This document shows, one piece after another, positions 54,115 to 63,999 of a stretch of DNA of 64,000 bases. The notes beneath the pieces are model-generated. The model saw only the letters and a list, made by a program, of their open reading frames with translations. It ran no database searches and had not been told where the DNA came from. Positions within the stretch are counted from its first letter, which is position 1. Every line of letters begins with the position of its first letter. Source of the stretch: Nocardia crassostreae (lineage in GTDB: Bacteria; Actinomycetota; Actinomycetes; Mycobacteriales; Mycobacteriaceae); assembly GCF_001613405.1 (NCBI RefSeq), contig NZ_BDCH01000006.1, positions 1 through 64,000 of the forward strand, written 5' to 3'. The translations under genes were made by a program, and so were the position numbers.

Positions 54115-56134
54115 GTGGTACAGGGGCGGGAAGTCAGCCGCAGCGCCGAAGCGGCTCCGGCCGTAGCGGTTCTGGACCGAATCGCACCGGAAGCGGCGTC
54201 CCCCAAGCTTTCCCGCCCCCGGCGGATCGCCCGGCGCATCCGGCTCGCGCGGGCGGATCTGCTGGCGGCGGCGGGCTATCTCGCGCTCGCCGTCCTGGTG
54301 CTCTCCGGGCAATGGCGGCATCCGGGCAATGGCTACCTGATCAAGAGCGGTCAGGACCAGACCATGTGGGAATGGTTCTTCGCCGTGACCGCGCACAATG
54401 TCGCCCATCTGGAGAACCCGCTCGGCACGCTGCTGCAGAACTATCCCCAGGGCGTGAACATGATGGCGAATACCGCCATGTTCGGCGTCGGGGTACCGCT
54501 CACACCCGTCACGCTGCTGTTCGGGCCGACCGTCACCTTCGTCCTGGTTCTCACCCTCGGCCTGTTCGGCACCGCATTCGCCTGGTACTGGCTGTTTTCC
54601 CGAGAGCTGGTCGACTCCAAGCTCGCCGCCGCGGTCGGCGGCCTGTTCTGCGGATTCGCGCCCGCCATGATCTCGCACGCCAACGCACACCCGAATTTCG
54701 TAGTGCTCGCGTTACTTCCGCTGATCGCGCGCCAGATCATCCGCATGGCACGACGCATCGCAGTGGACTACCCCCATGGTTCGCGGCCAAGCGCAGAGTG
54801 GTGGAGCGCTCGTTCTGGACTGAGTGGAGCGGGGGAGCGAAGCGGAGGAGCGGAGGGAGGGAAGCGGAGGAGCGGAGGGAGGGAAGAACGAGACCTCGGG
54901 GCCGCGAACCCGCCCGGAGCGAAGCGGAGGGCAAAAAGGGCACAGCGTGCGCGATGCCTTCGTGCTGGGTCTGCTGGTGGCCTTGCAGATCGCGCTCGGC
55001 GAGGAACCGCTGCTCATCTTCGCGCTCTCGTTCGGCCTGTTCGCGGTGGTCTATTACCTGCACGCCCCGCGCGCCGGACTGCGCACTCTGCGCGCCGTCA
55101 CCCCGACCGTGCTGCTGGCGGCGCTGATCACGCTGGCGCTCACCGAGATTCCGCTGTGGTGGCAGTTCTTCGGGCCGCAGTCCTATCGCATGATCGACCA
55201 CGGCCCCATGGGCAACGACCTGAAGGCCCTGTTCCAGTTCCCCTCGGAATCGCTGGGCGGCACGCTCATGCACGGGCAGAACGTGGCCATCAACCCGACC
55301 GAGGAGAACTCCTACTTCGGCTGGCCGCTACTGCTGCTCGTCACCGTGACCGCCGCGCTGCTGCGGCGCGAGCGCGTGGTGCGCGCCGCGGCCGTGGTCA
55401 TCGCGCTGTTCACCGTCCTGTCGCTGGGCTCAACGCTCATGATCGGCAAGGACGATACGGGGATGGCGTTGCCGTGGCGCTGGCTCGAACATGTGCCGCT
55501 GCTGAATTCGGTGCTGGAATCGCGCTTCACCATGGCCGCCGTTCCGGCCGTCGCGCTGATCCTGGCCGTGGCCACCCAGCGCGCACTGGACTATTGGCGC
55601 GAATCCGCTGTCGACTGGCGGCCGCTGGCCTGGTTCGCCGCACTGGCCTGCGCGCTGCTGCCGCTGGCGCCGACCATCCTGCCGGTCGTGCAGCGCGCGC
55701 CGACCCCGGTGTTCTTCACCGACGGCACCGTGAACCGGTACGTGAGCGACGGTTCGGTGGTGATCGTGCCGCCGCCCACCCCGACCGACGCGCGCGCCCT
55801 GCGCTGGCAGATCGATTCCGGTTTCGAGTTCCCGCTCGCCGGAGGCTATTTCGTCGGGCCGACCGGCAGCGACAAGAAGGGCCGCTACGGCCCCGACGGC
55901 CGCCCCACGGCAATGCTGCTGTTGACCGCCCAGCACGACAACCGGGTTCCGGTGGTCGATCAGGCCATGCGCGATCAGGCCTGGGCCGATCTGCGGTACT
56001 GGCAGGCCGATGTGCTGGTGCTGCCGCCGACCGACAATGGCACGACGCTGCGCCTCACCATGGACCAACTGCTCGGTTTTCCTGCGCAATACGTCGACGG
56101 CGTATGGGTGTGGGATGTGCGGGCGCTGGTCTGA
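54115..56134 (+). pseudogene. Polytopic GT-C-like membrane protein gene, interrupted by a repeat insertion
   Basis: Start GTG 54115 with ribosome site aggagag 7 nt upstream. The N-terminal ~220 residues (GYLALAVLVLSGQW, QDQTMWEWFFAVTAHNVAHLENPL, YPQGVNMMANT, SHANAHPNFVVLALLPLI) are in frame 1. After ~54770 the frame enters a GA-rich segment, and the remaining protein (RDAFVLGLLVALQIALGEEPLL, TEIPLWWQFFGPQSYRMIDHGPMG, C-terminal periplasmic part) continues in frame 2 from ~54946 to 56134. GT-C fold is inferred from the membrane layout and the place between aftA and emb genes. The gene is probably inactive unless the join is an assembly error. Confidence 0.8.
54770..54945. repeat. GA-rich palindromic insertion with 22-bp tandem repeat
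   Basis: Inserted in the GT-C-like gene. It has a perfect 22-bp tandem duplication (54842-54863 and 54864-54885), inverted repeats ggttcgcggcc (54778-54788)/ggccgcgaacc (54900-54910) and ctcgttc (54809-54815)/gaacgag (54886-54892), and no coding frame of its own. It resembles a short non-autonomous repeat element. Edges are approximate and no target duplication could be fixed. Confidence 0.65.
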
Positions 56135-56139
56135 ACGCG

Positions 56140-57684
56140 TCAGCTCACCCGGACGTAGGTCACCCGCCCGCTGACGGACAGCTCACGCACAATGGTTCCC
56201 TCGCTCAACCGCAGGATCTGCGTCCCCTGCACGACACAGCCCGAAACCCCCGCCGTGAGCACGCCGTCACCGACGGTGACAGCACTGGAGTCGAAGCCCA
56301 GTAGCCGGTAATCGATGGCGCAGATCAGATTTCCGCCCCGGAACACGGTCGAGGTCATGATCACCTCGTTCAGGTTTCCCTGCCAGATGATCAGCCGATA
56401 GTCGTCGTTGTTGCTACTGCTGGTCCCGGACCAGGTGCCGACGAATCCCGCCGGAACCTGCCCGCTCGCCACCGGCGGCACGGCGACGGTCGGCGCGACG
56501 GTCGGAACCGTGGTGACACCGGTCGGCTGGACGCCCGTATCCACGGCATCGCTCACCCCGGCGGTCAGTGGTGTGCCGCCGGGATTCCCGCCGCTCTCCA
56601 GTTTCACGGTGACCAGCAGGATCGCCCCGGCCAGCAGAATCGCGGCCGCCCCGAACAGAATTCCCGCAATGAGCGGCCCCTGCCCGCGCCCGCGAGCGGG
56701 TACCGGCGCTCGATGCCCCACGGGCGCCGCGACCGGCGGCGACCGGAATCCCACCGCACCCACCGGCGGGGGCACCGGAACGGTCGGCGCGGCCCGCGCC
56801 CGCGTTCCGGCCATGGGATGCACGGGACCGGTGGTGGTCCAGCCGGATTCGGATTCCCACGCCCGCGCCACCGCGTCCACGAATTCCGTACAACCGGCGA
56901 ACCGCTGCTCCGGTTGTTTGGCCAGCGCCCGGTCGAAGAGCGGGTCGAAACTCCCCGGCAGTTCCGGGCGCACCTCGCTGATATGGCGCGGCGGCACCTG
57001 GGTGTGCATGTGGATCCAGCTGAACAGATCGGTCGCCAGGAACGGCCGCTCATCGGTGAGCAGCACGAACAGCGTGCAGGCCAGCGAGTACTGATCGGTG
57101 CGCGGATCCAGCGGCTGCCCCGAAATCTGTTCCGGCGAGGCGAAGGCGAAGGTCGCCGCGATATTCCCGGTCCGGGTGAGATGGGTCGATTCGTCGCGCA
57201 GCCGCGCGATGCCGAAGTCGGTCAACAGGGCTCGCTCCGCGCGCCCGTCCCCGGCCGGGGAGAGCAGGATGTTCGACGGCTTCACATCGCGGTGCAGCAC
57301 GCCCTTCCCGTGCGCGTAGTCCAGCGCCGAGGCGACCCCGCCCGCGATCCGCAGCGCCCGGTCCGGCGAAATACCGCGCAGGCCATCAGCATCGGCGCCC
57401 TCCACGAACTGCATGGCGATCCACAAGCGGCCGCCGTCCACGCCGCGGTCGTAGACGGACACGATATTCGGATGGTCGAACCGGGCGGTGATATCGGCCT
57501 CCCGCTCGAAGCGCCGCCACGCCTCCCGGTCGATGGTGACGCCGGTGGGATCGAGCACCTTGATGGCGGCGTACCGGGGTAGCCGCGGATGCCGCGCCAC
57601 ATACACCGTGCCCGATCCGCCGGATCCGACCCGGCGCACGATGACATATCCCGCGATCTCCGCACCCGGCGCCAGGTCCGTCAT
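56140..57684 (-). CDS. Receptor-type Ser/Thr protein kinase (PknB-like), second of a tandem pair
   Basis: 514 residues. Kinase domain 1-280: glycine loop VGSGGSGTVY, catalytic lysine K42, HRDVKPSN with D133, DFG D156, and activation segment ending FASPEQ. Pro-rich juxtamembrane linker (PTVPVPPPV), one membrane helix at ~337-361, and an extracellular ~150-residue domain (GFVGTWSGTSSSNNDDYRLI) with two cysteines that could bridge. Starts 11 bp after the stop of its paralogue, so they form an operon. Convergent with the GT-C-like gene. Ligand and substrates unknown. Confidence 0.92.
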   Translation of the reverse strand: MTDLAPGAEIAGYVIVRRVGSGGSGTVYVARHPRLPRYAAIKVLDPTGVTIDREAWRRFEREADITARFDHPNIVSVYDRGVDGGRLWIAMQFVEGADADGLRGISPDRALRIAGGVASALDYAHGKGVLHRDVKPSNILLSPAGDGRAERALLTDFGIARLRDESTHLTRTGNIAATFAFASPEQISGQPLDPRTDQYSLACTLFVLLTDERPFLATDLFSWIHMHTQVPPRHISEVRPELPGSFDPLFDRALAKQPEQRFAGCTEFVDAVARAWESESGWTTTGPVHPMAGTRARAAPTVPVPPPVGAVGFRSPPVAAPVGHRAPVPARGRGQGPLIAGILFGAAAILLAGAILLVTVKLESGGNPGGTPLTAGVSDAVDTGVQPTGVTTVPTVAPTVAVPPVASGQVPAGFVGTWSGTSSSNNDDYRLIIWQGNLNEVIMTSTVFRGGNLICAIDYRLLGFDSSAVTVGDGVLTAGVSGCVVQGTQILRLSEGTIVRELSVSGRVTYVRVS

Positions 57685-57695
57685 GATCCGCACTC

Positions 57696-59561
57696 CTACT
57701 TCAGCGGCGCACGCGAAAGCCATTCGCTCAGTACCGCATTTACAGTGTGCTCCGGCCAGCGCACCATCAGGACGAAACGAGATCTCGGATCGCCATCGGG
57801 GAAGGTGACGGCGGTGAGGATGCGGCGCGTCTCGCTGTCGGGCTGGTTCGCGTCGATGCCATTGTCGGTGGTGATGGTCAGGACCCCGGGCACATCCCGA
57901 TGGGTGACCGTGGTGGTATCGACGGTGCCGCCGAAGAACAGCGCACCGGCGGATTGCGGTGGGCGCGTGCCGAAATCGAAGAGGTCGAAACGCACCTGAC
58001 CGGTATCGTCCTGGGCATTGCAGAGAATGCGGCGCGCGCCCTGCGCGGTATCGGCATCACCGGGACCCGGATCGCGCTGCTGGCAGCCCGCACCCTGCCA
58101 GCCCACCGAGCGGCCATTGGAGGCCAGCTGACCGACCAGGCTCGGGAAGGCCCGCGCGATGGCGGTGTGCTCGTCGTCCCAGGACTTCGCCAGCTCGTCC
58201 GCATTGGTGTACGTGATCAGGCCGCTCACATCGGTTTTCCGGCTGACCCGCCCGTCGGACAGGAAGCTCAGCGTGGTGGGCCGGTTGGCGCGGCAGGCAT
58301 TGGCCGGATCGCTGGTAATGATCTCGGAGGGGCCGATGAGCAGCCGGTCGCCCTCGGACGGCACCGCCACCAGGGGCGCGGAGAATTCGCAGTGGAAGGC
58401 GGAGCCATCGGGCAGTACGCCGTCCACGATGCTGGACAGCACATGATCGCCGGGCCGTCCCTGATCCAGTTCCAGGCGATAGTTGGTCTGGCCCTCGGTG
58501 GCCAGCCAGGTGCCCAGGAATTTGTCCGGCACCAGGCTTTCCGGCGGCGGCGGGGTCGAATCGTACTGGGAGAAGGCGAATCCCACACCCGCGCCGACCA
58601 GCGCCGCCACGAGTGCCGGAACGAGCAGCCGCCTGCGGAACAGGCGCCGCCCCAGCGGCTTTCGCGGCGCGGCGACCGGCGGCGGGGGCAACAGCCGGGC
58701 CGGGGCCGTCACGGCCATGGCCGGGTCGGCGTAATAGGCCTGGGTCAGCGCCGTCACGAATTCGGCGCAGCTGGGAAACCGGTCCTCCGGGTCCTTGGCC
58801 AGGGCGCGCGTCATGACGGCGTCGAGGGTGGCGGGCAGCTCCGGGCGCACCGCGCTGACCCGCAGCGGCGGTTCCTGGGTGTGCGCGTGCACCCAGCCGA
58901 TCGGGGTGTCGGCGGTGAACGGGCGGCGATCGGTCAGCAGTATGAAAAGCGTGCAGGCCAAGGAGTATTGGTCCGAGCGCGGACCGACCGGCTTGCTGGA
59001 CACCTGTTTCGGGGAGGCGAAAGCGAAAGTGGCGGAGATATTTCCGGTGTGGGTGAGCCGGGTGGTCTCATCGCGCAGCCGGGCAATGCCGAAATCGGTG
59101 AGCAGGGCGCGTTCGGGCCGCCCGCTGTCCGGATCGGCAATGAGGATATTGGACGGCTTCACATCGCGGTGCAGCACGCCCTTACCGTGCGCGTAATCCA
59201 GCGCCGCGCCGATCTCGGCGCCGATCCGCAGCGCCCGCTCCGGTGAAATACCGTGCAGCTCACCGGCATCGGCGCCATCGACGTACTGCATGGAGATCCA
59301 GAACCGGTCCTCGGCCACGCCGCGGTCGTAGACCTGCACGATATTCGGGTGATCGAAATGCGCGGCGATCTCCGCCTCGCGTTCGAAGCGCCGCCAGACC
59401 TCGTCGTCACCGCGCGACTCGTCGCGTTTGAGGACCTTGAGGGCAGTGAGCCTGGGCAGGCGGGGATGGCGAGCCGCGTAGACGACACCCGATCCCCCCG
59501 ACCCGATTCGCCGCGCGACGACATACCCGGCGAGCACTTCGCCCGGTCGCAGCTCGGTCAT
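57696..59561 (-). CDS. Receptor-type Ser/Thr protein kinase, first of a tandem pair
   Basis: 621 residues, same plan as its downstream paralogue: IGSGGSGVVY loop, K42, HRDVKPSN (D133), DFG D156. The APE-equivalent reads FASPKQ, so the conserved glutamate is lysine, which may lower stability or activity. A single membrane helix at about 310-332 (LLVPALVAALVGAGVGFAF) and a larger extracellular domain of ~290 residues with several cysteines. The first ~60 bases of the kinase start region diverge from the emb gene (130-bp gap), so cell-wall regulation is plausible. Confidence 0.92.
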   Translation of the reverse strand: MTELRPGEVLAGYVVARRIGSGGSGVVYAARHPRLPRLTALKVLKRDESRGDDEVWRRFEREAEIAAHFDHPNIVQVYDRGVAEDRFWISMQYVDGADAGELHGISPERALRIGAEIGAALDYAHGKGVLHRDVKPSNILIADPDSGRPERALLTDFGIARLRDETTRLTHTGNISATFAFASPKQVSSKPVGPRSDQYSLACTLFILLTDRRPFTADTPIGWVHAHTQEPPLRVSAVRPELPATLDAVMTRALAKDPEDRFPSCAEFVTALTQAYYADPAMAVTAPARLLPPPPVAAPRKPLGRRLFRRRLLVPALVAALVGAGVGFAFSQYDSTPPPPESLVPDKFLGTWLATEGQTNYRLELDQGRPGDHVLSSIVDGVLPDGSAFHCEFSAPLVAVPSEGDRLLIGPSEIITSDPANACRANRPTTLSFLSDGRVSRKTDVSGLITYTNADELAKSWDDEHTAIARAFPSLVGQLASNGRSVGWQGAGCQQRDPGPGDADTAQGARRILCNAQDDTGQVRFDLFDFGTRPPQSAGALFFGGTVDTTTVTHRDVPGVLTITTDNGIDANQPDSETRRILTAVTFPDGDPRSRFVLMVRWPEHTVNAVLSEWLSRAPLK

Positions 59562-59690
59562 TTATTCCTCGTACGTTCTCCCGGCCCGGCCCCTCGCCCA
59601 GTTCGGTATCACCCATCCTACGAGGTGTTCGCGCGCCGGAGGTCGAGTCGTGGGCCGGTGCACCGGGTGCGGTCGATAGAGTCGGGACCC

Positions 59691-62600
59691 GTGCGCGCAG
59701 ACACTCGAGGGTTTCATCGCATCCGGCTGGTAGCCATCGTCTCCGGGCTGCTGGGATTCCTGCTGGCGGTGCTGACCCCGATCCTGCCGGTCCGGCAGGA
59801 TCGGCCGACCTTGAACTGGCCCCAGGGCGACACCGTCAATATCGATGCCCCGCTGGTGTCGTACGTGCCGTTGCGCCTGGATGTGACGCTGCCGTGCGAG
59901 GTGCTGCGGAGCGCGCCGGACGGGACGCTGTTCTCGACCATCCCCACCGCCTCCGGAAAAGCGGCCGACAAGGGCGTGGTCGTCACCATCGAGGATCGGG
60001 CCGGGACGCGCACGGTCTCGGTGATCGATCGGCTCATCCCGCTGCTGTCCGCGCCGCTGGCCGAAGTACAGAACTGCACGGCGCTCACGCTGCACTCGGA
60101 TTCGAACCGGACCCGGGTGGAGTTCACCGGGATCAGCCGCCAGGACGGGACGCCGTTCACCGGGCAGGTGAGCGGGGACAACCGGACCCAGGTGGTCGGC
60201 ATGTTCACCGATCTGAGCCGCGAACAGCTCGGGACCGCAACGGCTTCCGCCGAGATCGACGCGCGCTTCACCTCCAGCCCGAGCTGGCTCAAGCGGGCCG
60301 CCGTCATCGGCGCGGTGGTGTTCACGATCATCGCGCTGTTCGCCCTGCACCTGCTCGACACCGCCGACGGCCGCCGCGCCCGCCGCTTTCTGCCCGCGCA
60401 CTGGTGGCGCTTCCGGCTCGCCGATGTGACGGTGCTCGGCACGCTTGTGGTGTGGCATTTCATCGGCGCCAATACCTCCGATGACGGCTACATCCTCAAT
60501 ATGGCGCGGGCCTCCCGGGAATCCGGGTACATGGCCAACTACTACCGCTGGTTCGGGGTGGCCGAGGCGCCGTTCGGCTGGCCGTACGAACTACTGGCCT
60601 GGATGACGCGCATCAGCGATGCCAGCCCGTGGATGCGGCTGCCGTCCTTGCTGGCCGGAATCGTCTGCTGGCTGGTCATCAGCCGGGAAGTGCTGCCCCG
60701 CTTGGGCGCCCGGGTGCGCCGCGATCAGGTGGCCGTGTGGACCGCGGCGCTGGTGTTCCTCACCGTCTGGCTGCCCTACGACAACGGGCTGCGACCTGAA
60801 CCGCTCATTGCCGCGGGCGCGCTGCTGACCTGGTGCTCCATCGAACGCGCCATTGCCACCGGGCGGCTGCTGCCCGCGGCGGTGGCGGTGCTCATCGCGG
60901 CCTTCTCGCTGGCGGCCGGGCCGACCGGGCTCATCTGTATCGCGGCGCTGGTGGCCGGATCGCGGCCGGTACTGCAGATCATCATCAAGCGCGCCGCGGG
61001 GCAGGGCTCGGCGGTGCTGCGCTACGCCGCGCTGCTCGCACCGGGCGTGGCGGCCGGAACCCTGGTCATGGTGGTGGTTTTCGCGGATCAGACCCTCGCC
61101 ACCATTATGGAGGCGACGCGGGTGCGCACCCTCATCGGCCCGAATGTGGCGTGGTTCGACGAGCGCACGCGCTGGGATTCGCTGCTCATGCTCTCCCCCG
61201 ACGGCTCGCTGGCCCGCCGGTTCGGCATTCTCGCCATGCTGCTGTGCCTGCTGGTGTGCGTCATGGTGATGCTGCGCAAGAACGGGCGCATTCCGGGCAC
61301 CTCGCGCGGTCCGGCGGTGCGGATTCTGGGCATCGTCTTCATGTCGCTGTTCCTCATGATGTTCACGCCCACCAAGTGGACCCACCACTTCGGCGTGTAC
61401 GCCGGGCTGGCCGGATCCATGGCGGCGCTGGCGGCGGTCGCGGTGGGGGTCAACGGGATTCGCTCGCCGCGCAATCGAACGCTGTTCACCGCGGCGGTGT
61501 TCTTCCTGCTGGCCATGACCTTCACCGGCCCCAATGGCTGGTGGTACGTGTCGTCCTACGGCGTGCCGTGGTTCGACAAGGCGCCGCTGGTCGCGGGCAA
61601 GGGCTTCTCCACGCTGTTCCTCGGCCTGGCGGTGCTGTGCCTGCTCATCGTGGCCTGGCAGCACTACCGCGAGCCGTACACCACGCCCAAGCCGGTGCGC
61701 GGTTTCGACAAGTTCGCGTCCATGCCGCTGACCATCGCGGCCGCCCTGCTGGTGTTGTTCGAGGTGGCCTCGCTGGCCAAGGCCGCCGTCACCCAGTACC
61801 CGGCCTACTCCATCGCCGAATCCAATCTCCGTGCGCTGACCGGCGATTCGTGCGCCCTCGCCAATGATGTGCTGGTGGAGACCGATACCGCCGATTCGGT
61901 GCTGCAACCCTGGACCGGGGCGGTCGCCGACGGACTGGCCGCGGAGAACACCGGATTCACCCCCAACGGCGTCGCCTCCGACCTCACCGCCGATGCCGAG
62001 GAGACCGTGACCGGCGGCGCCAACTCGGTGAACAAGGACTCGGACAACAAGACCACCAACACCACCGGCGCGGGCACCGGCGGCGGCACCACCGCCCAGG
62101 CCGGGGGCAACGGCTCCACCGTGGCCCTGCCCTTCGGCCTTGACCCGGCCCGCACGCCGGTCCTCGGCAGCTACACCGACGGCGAGCAGGCCACCGCCGA
62201 GCTCACCACGCAGTGGTACAAGTTCGACCTGACCGACAGCATGCGCGCCGATCCGGCCTACCGGGTCCTCGTCGTCACCGCCGCGGGCCGCATTCGCGCC
62301 ATCGACAAGGACGGCGTCGAGACCTACGGCCAGAACCTGTTCGTCGAATACGGCACCCGCGCCGCGGACGGCACCGTGACCGATACCGGCAAGATCCGCC
62401 CCATCGATATCGGCCCGGCCCCGTCCTGGCGCAATCTGCGCGTCCCGCTGGACCAGATCCCGGTGGGCGCCAATGCCATTCGCCTGGTGGCCAATGATCC
62501 CGACATCACCCCCAAGCAGTGGCTGGCCGTCACCCCGCCGCGCCTGCCCCGCCTGGCCACCCTGGATTCCGTTGTCGGCCATACCGCCCCGGTCCTCGAG

Positions 62601-62936
62601 GACTGGCACGTCGGCCTCGCCTTCCCCTGCCAGCGCCCCTTCGACCACCACGACGGCGTGGCCGAGGTCCCCGAATGGCGCATCCTCCCCGACCGGGTCG
62701 GCGCGGACGCCTCCAATGCCTGGCAGGACGATATCGGCGGCGGCCCGCTCGGCTGGACCGGTCTGCTCCTGAAGTCCCAGACCATCCCGTCGTATCTCGA
62801 CGACGACTGGGGCCGGGACTGGGGCTCGCTGGAGAAGTTCACCCCGTACGCCCCGGATGCCGAACCCGCGCAACTGTCGGTGACCGTCCAAACCCGCTCC
62901 GGACTGGCCAAGGACGACCCCATCCGAGCCCGCTGA
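59691..62936 (+). CDS. Emb-family arabinosyltransferase, EmbB-like
   Basis: 1081 residues from GTG 59691. N-terminal membrane helix and first periplasmic carbohydrate-binding domain, GT-C catalytic motif GANTSDDGYILNMAR (DD), MANYYRWFGVAEAPFGWPYELLAWMTRISDASPWMRLPSL, TKWTHHFGVYAGLAGSM, GPNGWWYVSSYGVPWFD and a large C-terminal periplasmic domain. SDASxWMRLP, CWLxxSREVLPRLG and TKWTHHFG resemble EmbB more than EmbC, although only one Emb is present here. Extends or branches arabinan using decaprenyl-phospho-arabinose; ethambutol target family. A Thr/Gly/Asn-rich insertion lies near residues 780-810. Confidence 0.9.
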   Translation: MRADTRGFHRIRLVAIVSGLLGFLLAVLTPILPVRQDRPTLNWPQGDTVNIDAPLVSYVPLRLDVTLPCEVLRSAPDGTLFSTIPTASGKAADKGVVVTIEDRAGTRTVSVIDRLIPLLSAPLAEVQNCTALTLHSDSNRTRVEFTGISRQDGTPFTGQVSGDNRTQVVGMFTDLSREQLGTATASAEIDARFTSSPSWLKRAAVIGAVVFTIIALFALHLLDTADGRRARRFLPAHWWRFRLADVTVLGTLVVWHFIGANTSDDGYILNMARASRESGYMANYYRWFGVAEAPFGWPYELLAWMTRISDASPWMRLPSLLAGIVCWLVISREVLPRLGARVRRDQVAVWTAALVFLTVWLPYDNGLRPEPLIAAGALLTWCSIERAIATGRLLPAAVAVLIAAFSLAAGPTGLICIAALVAGSRPVLQIIIKRAAGQGSAVLRYAALLAPGVAAGTLVMVVVFADQTLATIMEATRVRTLIGPNVAWFDERTRWDSLLMLSPDGSLARRFGILAMLLCLLVCVMVMLRKNGRIPGTSRGPAVRILGIVFMSLFLMMFTPTKWTHHFGVYAGLAGSMAALAAVAVGVNGIRSPRNRTLFTAAVFFLLAMTFTGPNGWWYVSSYGVPWFDKAPLVAGKGFSTLFLGLAVLCLLIVAWQHYREPYTTPKPVRGFDKFASMPLTIAAALLVLFEVASLAKAAVTQYPAYSIAESNLRALTGDSCALANDVLVETDTADSVLQPWTGAVADGLAAENTGFTPNGVASDLTADAEETVTGGANSVNKDSDNKTTNTTGAGTGGGTTAQAGGNGSTVALPFGLDPARTPVLGSYTDGEQATAELTTQWYKFDLTDSMRADPAYRVLVVTAAGRIRAIDKDGVETYGQNLFVEYGTRAADGTVTDTGKIRPIDIGPAPSWRNLRVPLDQIPVGANAIRLVANDPDITPKQWLAVTPPRLPRLATLDSVVGHTAPVLEDWHVGLAFPCQRPFDHHDGVAEVPEWRILPDRVGADASNAWQDDIGGGPLGWTGLLLKSQTIPSYLDDDWGRDWGSLEKFTPYAPDAEPAQLSVTVQTRSGLAKDDPIRAR

Positions 62937-63013
62937 CCGACCCCGCCCGGTCGCGGCTCGCCGATTGTGGCGAATCGATCGGGTGCATTGGGTGGGTATG
63001 AGAGTCTTCAGCT

Positions 63014-63214
63014 ATGAGTAGCTCACCGAAGGCATTGCTCGAAGGCGGGCCGGACGGCCTGAAGCAGCGGATCGTGCCTATTACGCCGCCCGGCATCGAA
63101 TTGAGGGTGGCGCACGGGGGCGGATACGAGCGGTTCAAAGTGACGCCGCGGTGGGAGGACACACCCGAGGGCAGTCTGCCGGTGTACGAGTGGGTTGCGC
63201 ACGTCGACGCCTGA
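63014..63214 (+). CDS. Small DUF5988-like protein
   Basis: 66 residues. ALLEGGPDGLKQRIVPI, ELRVAHGGGYERFKVT and PVYEWVAHVDA follow the pattern of small actinobacterial proteins I associate with DUF5988. Soluble; function unknown. No close neighbour on the same strand other than emb, 77 bp upstream. Confidence 0.7.
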   Translation: MSSSPKALLEGGPDGLKQRIVPITPPGIELRVAHGGGYERFKVTPRWEDTPEGSLPVYEWVAHVDA

Positions 63215-63228
63215 GGGCGTCGACGGGA

Positions 63229-63999
63229 TCAAGAGCGTGCGGCGCGGCGGATGGGCTGGCGCGTCGGAATCGGGTCGTTGCTGAGGAAGTCGGCGACCAC
63301 GGTGTAGACCTCGGCTGGTTTCTCCATGATCAATAGATGTGAGGTGCCGGGGATCACGGACAGTTCGGAGTCGGGAATGGCGCGGTACATCGCGAGGGTG
63401 TGATCCAGCGAGACCGCGTCATCGTCTCCGGCCATGACCAGCGTGCGGGCCGCGACGGCCCGCAGCTCGGCGGGGGGGAAACCGGGCTGGGTGCGGCCCA
63501 TCTCGATGAGTTTGGCGGCGACCACGGGGAAGTGGTTCTCGCCGTCGGGGGAGACTTCGGCATAGCGACCGGCCAGGAAGGCGAGGGTGCCCTCGTCCTC
63601 GATATCGTCCAGGACGCCGGGCAGGATGCCGTCGTAGTGGAAGTTGCCGCTGATCAGAACCAGTTTGCTGACCAGATCCGGGCGGCGCAGCGCCACCGTC
63701 AGGGCGACATTCGCGCCATCGCTGTGGCCGACCAGATGAACCGGTTCGCCGACGACCTTCTCCAGGAAGGCGATGGTGTCCGCCGCCATCTGCTCATAGG
63801 AGAAGGGGCCCTCCAGATCGGGCGTGTGGCCGTGGCCGCGGCGATCGGTCTTGTAGACCCGGAAGCGGCCGACCAGCGACGGCATGGCGGGGGCGAATAT
63901 GCGCGAATCGACGAAAGCGCTGTGCAGCAGCACCACCGGCGCGCCGTCACCGTGGACGTCGTACCAGGTTGCCACTTCACCGAGCTGAATATTCGCCAT
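63229..63999 (-). CDS. Alpha/beta hydrolase
   Basis: 256 residues. VVLLHSAFVDSRIF, RVYKTDRRGHGHTPDL, nucleophile elbow VGHSDGANVAL (serine), acid loop MAGDDDAVSLDHT and histidine PGTSHLLIME make a complete catalytic set of a serine hydrolase. Cytoplasmic; substrate unknown. ATG at 63999 is at the window edge; a start further out cannot be excluded. Confidence 0.87.
   Translation of the reverse strand: MANIQLGEVATWYDVHGDGAPVVLLHSAFVDSRIFAPAMPSLVGRFRVYKTDRRGHGHTPDLEGPFSYEQMAADTIAFLEKVVGEPVHLVGHSDGANVALTVALRRPDLVSKLVLISGNFHYDGILPGVLDDIEDEGTLAFLAGRYAEVSPDGENHFPVVAAKLIEMGRTQPGFPPAELRAVAARTLVMAGDDDAVSLDHTLAMYRAIPDSELSVIPGTSHLLIMEKPAEVYTVVADFLSNDPIPTRQPIRRAARS

Noticed and set aside
54842..54885. 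CRISPR-like repeat
   Set aside because: Two adjacent 22-bp units without spacers; it is a tandem duplication.
60591..62891. 766-codon minus-strand open frame
   Set aside because: Shadow of the emb gene; Gly/Arg/His-rich and without motifs.
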